Below, piece after piece: positions 12,661 through 24,101 of a stretch of DNA of 64,000 bases. Every line of letters starts with the position of its first letter. Positions within the stretch are counted from its first letter, which is position 1. Below the pieces are notes generated by a model. It searched no databases and was not told where the DNA came from. It saw nothing but the letters and a program-made list of their open reading frames with translations. Source of the DNA: Allolobophora icterica (lineage: Eukaryota; Annelida; Clitellata; Crassiclitellata; Lumbricidae); the NCBI GenBank assembly GCA_963556255.1, contig OY744605.1:69381693-69445692 (forward strand), written 5' to 3'. A program made the position numbers and the translations under genes.

Positions 12661-13857
12661 TCGCGCGAGCTCCTTCCTCCGTGATTGGTTGACAAAAGAA
12701 TTCTTGACGGCGATGTTGTCTTAAAACTGAAATGGACCGGGATGGAGGTCGTGGCCTACTGGGATCCATATCCCGCTGCCCAACGGGGCTCATTAAATCC
12801 TCCGCCGATAGGCTAAGTGGAAATAAACACTACGCTCTATAGGAGCAACTGTGTTATCCTGAGGCACAGCAATCAATGGGCTTAAAATAATACTTTGTTA
12901 CTTAGTTACTACTTCGGTCACTAACACGGCTGACGAATGAAAGGAAAGAAAGCAGAGGAAGCGGAAGGAAGAGATGGGGTTAGAAAATAGGATGCGACAA
13001 CTTTAGACCATTGGTAGGATAGGACGACCCTGGTGTAGAGATCCCATTTGGAAACAAGGTCCGTTCAGCTCGGCGACCAGAGAGAGAAGGAGAGACGGAG
13101 GAACCATTGCTAAGGCTGAAAGGCACAGACTACGCAATAAAAACATTAAGTCAACAACGGGGCAACATTGGTCTTCCTTATAGTCAAACAAGAACTGTCA
13201 ATTTTACGAGAGATGGACCTGGATTGGAAGCTTTTAAGGCCGAGGCGAACTCACGCAAAACGCCGTCTGCCCCGAGTGCAAAATACATTCAATTTACGTC
13301 TGCCGAATAAGCACACGGTAGACTCCCTGTGGGATCGGGAACGGCAAAATAATCCTATTCAGTGTATACGTAAGACATGCAACCCGGCGATACACTAATT
13401 ACACGAAAGATAATCCTTCTTGCGTGGCCAGAGTAACGCCGCAGCTTCGCAAAAGATCCAGGACTGGGTTCGAGCCAAAGCTACAGCTGTTCCTCAGGGC
13501 ACCATTATTGATAGGGAAGTCTAATCCTTATTGGCCGCTTGGAGCGCCGATGTACGGCGCCCAGCGCAAAAGCGACAAATCCAGAAGTCTAATCCCTACT
13601 GGCCGCTCGGAGCGCCAGTGTCTAGCACAAATGCGACAAACTTATTCATGAAAAGGGCCGTGTGAAAATCGTATACCGTTAGACGGAGAGTTTTATCTGT
13701 CGGACACGTTGGTTGTTTTAGTACCAACACAGGTTTTAATGCTTCAGAAGAGGACCTGTCGCTGAATCTTAGAGGTCTTGTTTGCATGCATCTCAACCAG
13801 AAAATCCATTGGCTTCAAAAGGATGAAGGACTGAATGGCGCCAGGTCTTATATAGGG
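12661..13857. other. Intronic stretch, no gene recognised
   Basis: Lies in intron 3 of the EF-hand gene. It holds a local direct repeat of text like AAGTCTAATCCxTAxTGGCCGCT (near 13518-13545 and 13583-13610). No domain is recognisable in the short open frames. Confidence 0.45.
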
Positions 13858-13869
13858 TTACATGTCTAG

Positions 13870-14222
13870 ACAACTGGATGAACGAATGAATGAACGAACG
13901 AACGAATAAAGAAATGAAAATCGATAGATGGACGGTGGGACGGATGGACGGATAGATGGATGGATGGACGATAGGAAATGTGGATGAATCAATGAATTAA
14001 CGAACGAACGAACGAACGAAAACATTGATGAATGGATGGATAGATGGATGGATAAGTGGATGGACGGATGAATAAATGAATGAATGAACGAACGAAAGTA
14101 TATATGAATGGATGGATGGATAGATGAATGGATGGATGGATGGATGGATGGATGGATGGATGGATGGATAGATGGATGGATAGATGGATGAACGAATGAA
14201 TCAATGAATGAATGAGCGAACG
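13870..14222. repeat. Tetranucleotide repeat tract (GGAT / GAAC / GAAT)
   Basis: About 350 bp of degenerate tetranucleotide arrays just downstream (in transcript direction) of EF-hand exon 3. The His-Pro-Ser-Ile frames across it are artefacts. Confidence 0.95.
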
Positions 14223-14243
14223 AGCGAGCTGGTATAGTCTTAC

Positions 14244-14450
14244 TTGGTCTTGACCTTGGTGTAGAACCTGACAAACTCTTCGTAGTCCAGCTGACCGTCT
14301 CCGTTGAGGTCGTAGCGTCGAACCAGATCGATCGACTGCCTCTCCCCGAAGCCAAGTTCCTTCTGGAGGATACTGTGCGCCTCTTCCAAGGTCACGACCC
14401 CGTTTCCATCACGGTCGTACTCCGCAAAACGACGCCGGATATCCGCACGC
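14244..14450 (-). CDS. EF-hand protein, exon 3 (EF-hands 3 and 4)
   Basis: This exon encodes two canonical EF-hand loops, [12 protein letters not shown] and [12 protein letters not shown]. It follows the acceptor ATAATGCAG; its first base completes the codon left by exon 2. The donor is read as AA|GTAAGA at 14244/14243, leaving two bases that the exon at 9296 completes. If the donor is not used, the same bases read AAG-TAA. Translation would then stop at 14240 and give a shorter protein with four EF-hands ending KVKTK. Both readings are possible: the donor matches the consensus well, and the downstream exon has the right phase and domain. Confidence 0.85.
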
Positions 14451-14815
14451 CTGCATTATGGGAAGACAGGATAAGATCGACAAGGCAGTGGACAGGCATG
14501 TTAAGGAAAGGCAATGCACGAAGCTGCAACGTAAGGAGCTAACGCGATAATCCAAATGTACGAGAATTGAATGTAAAAGAATGTAACACACAAGAATGCA
14601 ATGTACGAGGAATAGAATGCAATTAACGAAATTGTTAAGTATACGGATATTATTATATATCGCCTGGATACATAACACGTCGTATACGTAGACCTATAGG
14701 CACGGGTGCGGATAAAAATATACAGTTATTATAGGAAAGAAACGATGATGTTTTACTGGCGAAAGTCCATTAAGGGAATGGACGTTATCGTTTTGAAGAA
14801 CTTTGTCATAAAGGG

Positions 14816-14817
14816 TC

Positions 14818-14860
<43 letters not shown>

Positions 14861-14862
14861 AC
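14816..14862. repeat. (CTGT)n / (CT)n microsatellite
   Basis: Short tetranucleotide array in intron 2 of the EF-hand gene. Confidence 0.9.
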
Positions 14863-14961
14863 CTGTACAACGCCATTCTAAACGAAAAGTAATCGATATT
14901 TCACACAGTTCATTTAGGTAGGTAAGAAATTATGTGAGATGAGATTAGAAGGGGTTACATA

Positions 14962-15169
14962 CATGGGCGGCGATCCCGGGGGGTCGAGGGGGACAAGATC
15001 CCCTCACCTAGAGAGTGGGGGGACACACCATACATCTGCCCCCCACCCCCTAATTTTGAAGAAACACCAAAAAAGGTCAACAATTCACGCGCGAAATTTT
15101 TTTTTGCCTCTTTTTGACCAGATCAGTTCAAAAATATCCCCCAACTGTCAAACAAGATCGCCGCCAGTG
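14962..15169. mobile_element. hAT-like MITE of the TGGCGGCGAT family, 208 bp
   Basis: Ends CATGGGCGGCGATC and GATCGCCGCCAGTG are inverted repeats. Flanking octamers GTTACATA and ATTACATA match at 7 of 8 positions, as for a hAT target duplication. A longer relative with the same two ends, in the opposite orientation, lies at 56016-56638. No coding capacity. Confidence 0.75.
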
Positions 15170-15247
15170 ATTACATAACATTGCATCGCATATAATCACA
15201 CTATTATAGATCACATTCCTGTAGATATAGCCTATGATTAACTGGAC

Positions 15248-15354
15248 CTGTGTTCTTCGTCGGAGATGGCCGATAGACTGGTTGACATGGCCAGAAGGAA
15301 TTCGTCAAAGCTCAGATATCCATTGCTGTCCACGTCATTCTCCTTTATAATCGC
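15248..15354 (-). CDS. EF-hand protein, exon 2 (EF-hand 2)
   Basis: A 107-bp minus-strand exon encoding the canonical loop DVDSNGYLSFDE and the following helix. It is too short for an ORF scan. The acceptor is GTTAAG|GCG, with a GT-rich rather than pyrimidine-rich tract upstream. The donor is CACAG|GTCC, a weak match to consensus beyond GT. Phases fit on both sides: exon 1 ends in phase 0, and this exon leaves two bases that exon 3 completes. Because the flanking domains match and the frame stays open, I accept it despite the weak sites. Confidence 0.75.
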
Positions 15355-15548
15355 CTTAACACACACACGCACACAACCTTCTCTATAAGATTCCATTATC
15401 TCTTTAGTTAGTTACTCTTCATATATAGTGAATTTGTTTATTTTTGGCATATATTACATTTATCTCTATCCTTATTGCACCATTTTATAACGACTTATCA
15501 ATCCATGGAACTGAAGTCTTACATGAATTACTCAAGATCTGTGACGGC

Positions 15549-15658
<110 letters not shown>

Positions 15659-15759
15659 TCAGAGTAGCACAGAGACAGGCAATCAGGCAGACAAGCAAAC
15701 AGACAGAAAAGAGGGAAGGTAGACAGACAGACAGACAGTAGGCAGGCAGAGAGACAGAT

Positions 15760-16700
15760 AGGCGTATATAGGCATGCAAGCAAGAAGACAGAAAACGTAT
15801 ATAAATATATATATAACACTGTCGATAGAAGTATAATGTTCATATGCATACTGCATATATTGCATATTTAATTTATATGTATGTATATATGTACACGCAT
15901 AAGCTCTATAAGGATTAAGTAACTAAATCGCATTATAGCGCATAGAGCTTATTTAAAAAACATAGATCTAGACCTGGAACGGACATAGAGCTAAAGCGTG
16001 TACCTCGTCTATACCTGTGCTATTATACACGTGTAATCCATGTTTCATCTAAATGTCAAAGATAATTAGCGACCGCCATAATAATATTATTAGTAAACAT
16101 GTAATTTAATTAACTCAGGTAATCGCGTCGGGTTGTGGTGTGCGTGCAGGTGTGAGTATGATAAAGGTGTTCACCGATGCATAAAAAGCCCCTTCTGAAA
16201 TGCCACAAGGGACATTACGTCCATTTATGCTGGGCAGTTCTTTAATATCGCTCTTACGGGAAAGGTTATGTGTAAACTAAGAACTGTCTTTGCCCGTGCG
16301 TTTCTGCCTGGTTGTCTCTCTGCATTTCTGTTACTGTCTCGTTCATTCGTTTATCCGACTATCCATCCATTAACCTACCCACTAGTTCTTTCCTTCCGTT
16401 CATTCGTACTTTCATTCATCAGTTCCTATACACCTTAATTCTCTCACCCGCTAACTGTGCGGAGGAAATGGACATTACAATCACCCCCACCCAGCCAAAG
16501 TCGGTCTGCACTGTTTGATTGTCGGGGTGATTGAGGTTGTCAGCCAGAGATGATTGAAATGACTACATCATCGGTGCGTGGACGACCGTGATAAGAACGC
16601 GGAACAAGATTAATAGCACATTCGATCCCTGTCCTCTTGTGTTGGCGCCGATTAAGACGAATCGTTCAATGCATTAGTAAGGCAGAGGCGTAGACAGAGG
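15760..16700. other. Intronic stretch, no gene recognised
   Basis: Intron 1 of the EF-hand gene. AT-rich sequence without recognisable domain or transposon ends. Confidence 0.45.
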
Positions 16701-16711
16701 CGTAGAGAGAA

Positions 16712-16900
<189 letters not shown>

Positions 16901-17379
16901 CAGACACAGACAGACACAGACAGACAAAGACACAGACAGAGAGACAGAGAGAGGCAGGGAGGAAGAGACAGAAGCACAGGCAGGGAACGAAGCAGCGGAA
17001 GAGATAGATGCACAAGCGGATAAAGAGACAAAGGTGCAGGCAGAGGGAGAGATAGAAGCAGAGAAATAGACAGAGACAGCGGAAGGGGCAGGCACAGAGA
17101 TAGATTAGAGCAGACAGGCAGACATCTAGGTTGGCAAACACTTGTCGCTGTACATTTATGAAGCGCCTGATGACGACTGGTGAAAATTTGACACAAAAAG
17201 CCTCAGTCCCATACATTGTACAGCGTAATCCGTCTTCTGTGCATGGTAATGACACCTGCGGATTGTGACGTATGCACCTGGACAAGGAGCCCTCAGTACA
17301 GGTATCATCTCCGTCTTTAGTCCAGCTAGAGGATATCAGGCTACATAGAACACTGTGGATCTTTCGGCTTAGGCGCATA

Positions 17380-18628
17380 CAGTGGCGTACGGAGCTGAAA
17401 TGCCGCCCGGGGCGAGGACCCAAAATGCCGCCCTTCACCCCCAAATTTTCTCTAAGATATTGTATGACGATCGTATTCGTATTCGTATTAGGCCTACATG
17501 TAGGCCTACAATTTTATTTTATACAGTTTATAGCCTTTCTGAATTATTCACTTTTCACTGTTTTTTGTAATTATCCGTTTTAGCTAGGCCTATACATTTT
17601 AAACTTACGGAAATATATTTTATTAGATAATAAAACATTTTACTGCATGACTTGCGACTCTCGCTGACTCGCTGTCATGACATTGTGTACAGTAGGCCTA
17701 CACACATGTCATACTACATGTATGTTACAGTTACCATATTAACATTTTGCAATTAACGTTAGCCTTTTACGGCGGGAAAATCATTGATTACATCATCAAA
17801 ATTAATTGGTTTAGCCGTCTCGCTTTCAAAAGACAGCTTTGCCAAATTCGTCAATCGCGTCTTGCTCATTGAGCACCTTAAATAGGGGCCTAAGTTTTAA
17901 TCAGTTTCAGCTTTGACAAACTTCTCTCACAGCTAGTAATACTGACACCTGACACACATTGTTAAAAAATGCATAGGTCGTAATGATAAAGATTGAGAGG
18001 TACTCCGCGTATCCTCACTTCACAGTTCCTAACTGAATACTAGTACTAAACTCTATTGAAAGGATAAGTATTGCTTTCAGATGACAAAATAATGCACTCA
18101 CTTTCTGTCAAAACGAGACCAATTTTAAAATTAATTTTAAAAAGAGAATTAAACTTAGCGGTGAAGGGCAGTGGTGGTGATAATGATTTGTTTGTGATTA
18201 AATTCTATTCTAAGTAATTAATTCGTTTAGCTACCTAAACATATAAGTCTTATAGGCGTGTTCATGTATTATGCAGGGCGGCATAACAAGAATATGCTTT
18301 AAAGTAGACTATGCTGCATGCAGTTAGTCTCTTACTCTGGTTACAGTTTAGGCTACTAGACAAATGCGATTCCACTTCCTTTTCTACAATTCTGTGTAGT
18401 GTTTAACGTAGACCTATGAGACTGATGCCGCCCCTAACGATCAATGGAAGCCAAGCCGACTTGACTAAAGTGGCGGTTTCTTTCTTCATCTTTTTCTTTC
18501 TTTCTTTCTTTTTCATTTTTATCCAAAATTCACTCTTTTTTATTTTTCTATGACCCTATTTTGCCGCCCCTGCAAAAGTGCCGCCCGGGGCGACTCGCCC
18601 CCTCTGCCCCCCCTTCGGTACGCCACTG
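17380..18628. mobile_element. hAT-like non-autonomous element, 1249 bp
   Basis: Ends CAGTGGCGTACGGA and its near-complement (...CGGTACGCCACTG) form terminal inverted repeats. Subterminal GCCGCCCGGGGCGA text is present at both ends. The flanks carry a perfect 8-bp direct repeat, GGCGCATA (17372-17379 and 18629-18636). The CAGTGGCG terminus and the 8-bp duplication are typical of hAT transposons. I see no transposase ORF inside. It sits in intron 1 of the EF-hand gene. Confidence 0.9.
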
Positions 18629-18636
18629 GGCGCATA

Positions 18637-19871
18637 TACGACAACGGCAATCTATACCTCATGGTATGCGTATAGGGTGTACCTCATAAGGAACCTCCTG
18701 GTAAGGCATGCATATCTCCTACAGAATGGAATATACTGCATGATGCACTTAGGTTATATCTGTCATGGTACTGAAGCCGCGTGTAAGCAAGCAAGGAGGA
18801 GTAAGCTGAGATCCCATAGTGTATTCCATTCAAATGCCACCTAAGAAGTTAAGAGAGATAGAGGTGGTACAGAAAAGAGGATGAGGTTGGAGATGCACTT
18901 CACTGACAAGATTGATCACAGTTAGCCATGCTGCCAACAGCTCCGATAGGAAAGACTGACGCGATGCTGATATAACGCCTCGAGTTTCTCGTCCTCGTCA
19001 CTTTAATCTAGCCGCGTCGGAGATGCATAAGACAAGGTTATTGATAACTTGCTGAGTAACGAACCACGCCAGGCCAGTTGCGAACCAAGTTATTCACCAT
19101 CAGAAGACCATGATTCCCTTTTAAGTGACGTAGCTCCTGATCAGTTTTAGTCAGCAAACAGAATTCACTAAAGGAGACTGGCTAACCCATCCCATAACTA
19201 AGTCGTCACGTTTGCGCTCCTAGGTAATCAATGGCAAAGTAGGCAAAGGTATCAACCAATTAAGCTATGGCAACAAGTAGCTTAATTCTCGATGTAATTA
19301 GTGGTAAACAGTCAGTGAGGCAGACAGGAAGAGTGAATTGCAGATATATAGAGCAGCCTTTCGGAGGTCTGGCTACGAAGGGGAAGTGTCGTAGCTATAG
19401 ATGAACCTCCCAGAGGCCTGCTAATTAACATCAGGCGACGATGGCATGGTTTGACCATATGTCTATTAACTATAGAGACGCTAATATTATTCAATGCTTG
19501 GGCAGATTAGAGTAGATTATGATTCGTCGTTGCTGTCGCTATATCATCGATCTAATTGTGCTCATATAATCTCATATGAATCCTGGAGGTATACGCATGT
19601 TCAAGAAGACAATGACAACAAAAGCCAAAGGAACATTCGTGTCCTGTTCACGGTCCAGTGGTTGCCCTGCTAAACAGACTGAGGTCAGAGCACTGTTATC
19701 GATCTTAAGAACTACATAGACTATAGTAATAACTAGTGAGTCGTATGCCTATTAAATTACCAAATAATACGTAAATTATGCATCATAAGATATTTAGGCA
19801 AGCCTAATAAATCCTGACAAAGTATGCATATAGTATATACCTGGACAAAGTAGATAGGCTGTATACCTCGG
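18637..19871. other. Intronic stretch, no gene recognised
   Basis: Intron 1 of the EF-hand gene. Short open frames only; nothing recognisable. Confidence 0.45.
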
Positions 19872-20342
19872 ATGGTACCAAATAACGCGTGGATTATACC
19901 GCCTGTGGTTCATGGAGTTCTAAGGTATTATAGATTGTACCTCAGCTCAATGACAAAGAACATGGAGAAAAAGGTCAACGCATGTGAAATGTGGATATGG
20001 AGAAAGATGTTGAGAATATCATGGACAGAGAAAAGGACGAACGAATCAATACGAGTGGAGATTGGTGTCGAGAATGAAGAGTCATTAAAACAAAAGGCGA
20101 CAAGATCGAAGCTAGGATTCTTTGGTCATGTTATGCGATCTGATGGGCTAGAAAAGGAAATGATGTTGGCTTGTGGTGAGGGAAAAAGACGGGGTCGACC
20201 AAGGAAGAAATGGATGGATGAGATTCACGTTGTAACTGGCATGAATCTGGAACAACTAAGGGACCTGACTTCGAATAGGAAGCAATGGAGAATGTTTATC
20301 ATGACGATCGCTAGAGCTCCAGGAGTTGACAGCACAAGGTGA
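19872..20342 (+). pseudogene. LINE ORF, C-terminal fragment
   Basis: The frame contains MEKKVNACEMWIWRKMLRIS and, further on, KLGFFGHVMRSD and RRGRPRKKWMDEI. This is the C-terminal region seen after the reverse transcriptase in a common group of animal non-LTR retrotransposons, and a frequent source of mis-annotated host proteins. The RT domain itself is not present upstream, so the copy is 5'-truncated. It lies in intron 1 of the EF-hand gene on the opposite strand. Confidence 0.75.
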
Positions 20343-20664
20343 CAAGGTGACCTCAGCTAACTAGAATATATACCTCGATATAATAAGTGTAGGTTATACA
20401 ATAATATACTTCCCATAATTTATTATAAGATATCAACTCATGAGGTACTTAGATAACTTACATGATAAATAGACTATAGCTAGCAAGGTAAGTAGAAGGC
20501 ATTCCTGGATAGAGCACATATACAATGCCTTATAAATATTTCCTACCTGTGGATTTTACCTTTTAAGTCACGTGGTTTGTATCTGATGAGGTAAGTGAAA
20601 CATAAACCTAGATAGAGATGCGTATACTTGATGATGAGGTACATTATGTGGCTGATGATGATAC

Positions 20665-20862
20665 CTCTATCTGTTCCTCGTCGAGCTGGTATCCCATTTG
20701 CTTTGAGACCTTTCTCAGCTCCCTGGCACTGATGACCCCGTCTCCGTTAAGGTCAAACATCTCGAAGTGCTTCCGGTAGACCCGGATCTGTTCCGGGGTC
20801 AGCTTCGCCTTGAATTGCTCGGCCTTGGTCAACTTCGTCTTCTGCGTCGTTTGTGAACTCAT
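20665..20862 (-). CDS. EF-hand protein, first coding exon (EF-hand 1)
   Basis: The minus-strand exon encodes 66 residues from the ATG at 20862 to the donor GAG|GTATCA at 20665/20664. It holds the canonical loop DLNGDGVISARE within helices resembling calmodulin (LTPEQIRVYRKHFEMF before it). With the exons at 15248-15354, 14244-14450 and 9098-9296 it gives 711 coding bases, a predicted 236-residue protein with six EF-hand loops, all with canonical end positions. Calbindin-type proteins also have six EF-hands, but I cannot assign a subfamily. The sequence just upstream of the ATG (AACTGTAG) could be a splice acceptor, so a 5' untranslated exon may lie further right. Confidence 0.85.
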
Positions 20863-20882
20863 TCTACAGTTAAAAGCAGGCA

Positions 20883-20965
20883 AGGTATATGGTATGGTAT
20901 GGTATAGTATGGTATAGTATGATATGGTATGACATAGCATGACATGACACGGTATGACATAGTAT
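20883..20965. repeat. (GGTAT)n degenerate repeat
   Basis: Pentanucleotide array with variants (AGTAT, ACATA), just upstream of the EF-hand start exon on the minus strand. Confidence 0.7.
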
Positions 20966-21054
20966 CGTATGACCTGTTATAATGAAGTAGCATACTATGC
21001 GAGAATTATCTAGCAAAAAATCCAAATCTTTGCGCAAAATCAACTAATTTGTTC

Positions 21055-21135
21055 AAGACTGAGACCGAGACCGCATGGTCCAAGACCAAGACCGAGACCA
21101 AGACTATATGGTCCAATACCAAGACCTAAGCCTCA
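21055..21135. repeat. GACCAA hexamer repeat, block 1
   Basis: Tandem hexamers of the type GAGACC/AAGACC. Related blocks lie at 21680-21825 and 36990-37030. Confidence 0.75.
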
Positions 21136-21679
21136 AGACCAATACCGTAAACGCCAATCTCGATTTAAATATTACATAATCCCATCATTCAAATCAAATG
21201 TTTATTACATTTAATAAGAACTAAATCAAATCACGCAAGGTTTTGCCCAAGTCTTGCCCTGTGAGGTCTCATGAAGAGTCCACTAAGGCTAACACCCCCA
21301 CTAAGGCTAACACCCTCTCAACAGGTGCAGATGTTGATGGGATCAAAAAGAACTAACGATCGCAAAGACCATCAAATATCGACAACAACATTTAACAAAT
21401 ACTCCACGCTCCACTCTCGATCCCACCCAAGCTGTGCTGGCTTCAGGTATAGGCGACATGGGTGGCTGTCTAGAGCGGCATTTCTCAAGGGGTGGCAAAT
21501 TCCGCAAAATAAAAATAATATAATTAGTTAATAAGAAATTAAATGGAAATATATGTTTTTAGCAAGGGGCGGCATTTTTGTCCTTGCTGCTTACCTATAG
21601 CGGCCTATAGCGCAAACCTGTCAGAGGCCGCCTTTGCACCCAAGGTCGAGAGCAAAGGCAAAGACCGATACCAGACGCC

Positions 21680-21825
21680 CAATACCAAGACCAAGACCAA
21701 GACCGCATCTTTAAGACCAAGACCAAGACCGGCACATTCAAGACCAGGACCGAGACCAAGACCGCATGTTTTCGGTCTCGAGACGGTCTCGGGACCAAGA
21801 CCGCGGTCTCGAGACCCCATCACTG
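21680..21825. repeat. GACCAA hexamer repeat, block 2
   Basis: About twenty tandem hexamers related to AAGACC. It ends in the inverted text GGTCTCGAGAC, so the end could form a hairpin. Confidence 0.8.
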
Positions 21826-21843
21826 ACATATACATAGCCTACA

Positions 21844-21944
<101 letters not shown>

Positions 21945-22012
21945 GCCTCTGCCTACGCCTGTTCCGCTGATGAAACTTATATAAGTTTATATAAGGTGTA
22001 AGGCTGAAGAAA

Positions 22013-22017
<5 letters not shown>

Positions 22018-22084
<67 letters not shown>
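22018..22084. repeat. (TA)n microsatellite at a transposon edge
   Basis: A TA array that abuts the left end of the transposon at 22084-25903. The other end of that element also abuts a TA array. Confidence 0.95.
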
Positions 22085-22088
<4 letters not shown>

Positions 22089-22499
22089 GGTGGCCCTTAG
22101 CATACAGCCAAAAAATAAAAATCATGAAACTTAGTCTGGCATACGTTCAATCCATGCCAATTATAGAAATAACATTATGTGCCAAAAAAGTTTGGAATTG
22201 TATAACGTTTAGTGGTGGCCCTCGAGCTCTGAAATTTGTTTTGTACAACCGTTTAGCGGTTTCAATCACAAAATTTAAAAACATTTATTCAGCACACTCA
22301 CTGTCACTCAGTCTTTCAATATGTTGGCTAAGAATACTAGTAGGCCTAATAAAACAATGTTAATGTATTGAGTGCTCACTGTCCAGTTATTGTTCCCTGA
22401 TAAGCTGGTCACTTCAGTAGAGTAAATTATCAGTTCAGGACAAGAAAATGTAAGAAAGTTATCATTTTCAATGTCACAAGCCAAACAATGTTTGTCCAT

Positions 22500-23817
22500 C
22501 ACTGCCTTCTACTGATTTGACGTGAGATTTCTTTTAGTACAGTCAGGGAACTGTTGTCGATGTTCACTGACAACCTGCAGAAGAGACTGAAGCTGATCCT
22601 CATCTTTTGTTGGCTTTTTATTTAAGTCCTGGATGAGTGCCACTCCACGTTCAGCTCTGTCATTTACGACAGCCAACAATTTCAGTACTGCATGTGCTTC
22701 TCGAAATGCTTCATCTTCTTCCCAAAGAATCAGGATCTGTGGAAAGCATCATATCAGACAGTCCTTGCAGACCAGCACCTGAAACAGTTTCTTAGAGTTG
22801 GTTGTGCAGAACTGTTCGAGACCTCTGGTGCCTTGAAATGCATCTGACTTCACACTGGGTCTTTTAGGCGGATGATCTGGGGCTTCTTCTTCCATGGCAG
22901 CAATCATCAGTTTCTTGGAGTCATTGGATACTCTTGAGTCAAAAAGAGCAAGCCCAATAAGCTCTTCAGACAGGTACCAGAGATCTTCAGAAGCCCCAGC
23001 TTCTTGCTTGTAGCAGCAGAAAATTTTGTATGTGGGTATATCAGAAGTTTTCCCATGAGAGTGAAGTCATTCAGAGGAGCCTCCACAGCAGTTATCCAGG
23101 CTCTCAGGTAGACAACAACCGAAAAGATGGCAATGTCACGAATGCTGCGTTCTTCTGCAGCAGTCTTTATGAACTGGGCACGAAAGAGCCACATCTTTAT
23201 CATGTAGATAACTTTTGCCATCCATCGTGCCCGATGTATAGCGCCAGGTATTCGAAACTGAATTCCATGAGCAGGAACATCTCCAAGAAAGACAACTGAG
23301 AGCTCGAGAAATTCTCTGTGATCGTCTCTTGGTTGTTCAGTTGCCAGATGTTTATGAACAAATTCCAAAACGTCAAAATGGTGTGGGGCCACCAAAGATT
23401 CCACCGAAGGGTCTGATGAGGTTGTCTGAAATTTATCGCTTTCAATGAATTGCCAGTAATCTCGAAACCTCTTGAAAAGAAGATTATCGGGTCCAGTAGA
23501 AGTTCGAATTGAAGTTTTTTCGAATGCAGCCCCAACAATTAGTTCCATAACGTGTTGGCGACATGCCAGGAAAAGGAGATCTTATGTATCAAGCAACATG
23601 CACCTGAGCGATTACCTGTGTTACAGCCACTTACAGGCTGTCGTATCGAAGCACAAAGCGACAACCTGATCCTGAATATTCCACTCAAACACTGGAATAC
23701 TGCAGATGCTTGAGCTGAGCCTGTTCCTGAGGATAGTTTTGGAATGCTCAGTAACTGTTCAACTCCCACATCTGAGATAAGAACTGGAAGACGATCAACA
23801 TGTTTATGTGATGTCAA
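22500..23817 (-). pseudogene. Broken transposase-like ORF of the outer element
   Basis: Two minus-strand frames follow one another. The upstream one (23817-23539) contains VGVEQLLSIPKLSSGTGSAQ, and the other (23548-22907) contains IPGAIHRARWMAKVIY and RSIRDIAIF. I recall sequences of this type as an abundant repeated, transposon-associated protein in many animal genomes, likely with an RNase H-like fold. I cannot name the superfamily. The two frames overlap with a frameshift, and the text continues degraded to about 22500. No ATG or intact frame spans the whole, so this copy looks dead. Confidence 0.6.
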
Positions 23818-24101
23818 ATCTTCCAGTATCTTCCCGTCCCAATGAACGGTTAAAGGAACTGTTGCGGAAAATTCGGACTGCAGACTGTTCGATTTGGTGG
23901 TTCTGTTGCTTGCCCTGTTGCTTGACCTGGTTCGTTGAATGGAATAAGAGCTGATATAATAATAAGTAAGTAAGTATTAAATACTAAATGTTGAAGCATT
24001 GCAAACATTAGCAAGCCAATAGAATTTATTAATGCACCGGAAAGTTTCAATTTCGATTTAAGCTAATTTGGAAGTTTACTCGTGTTAACTTCAAACCTGA
24101 G

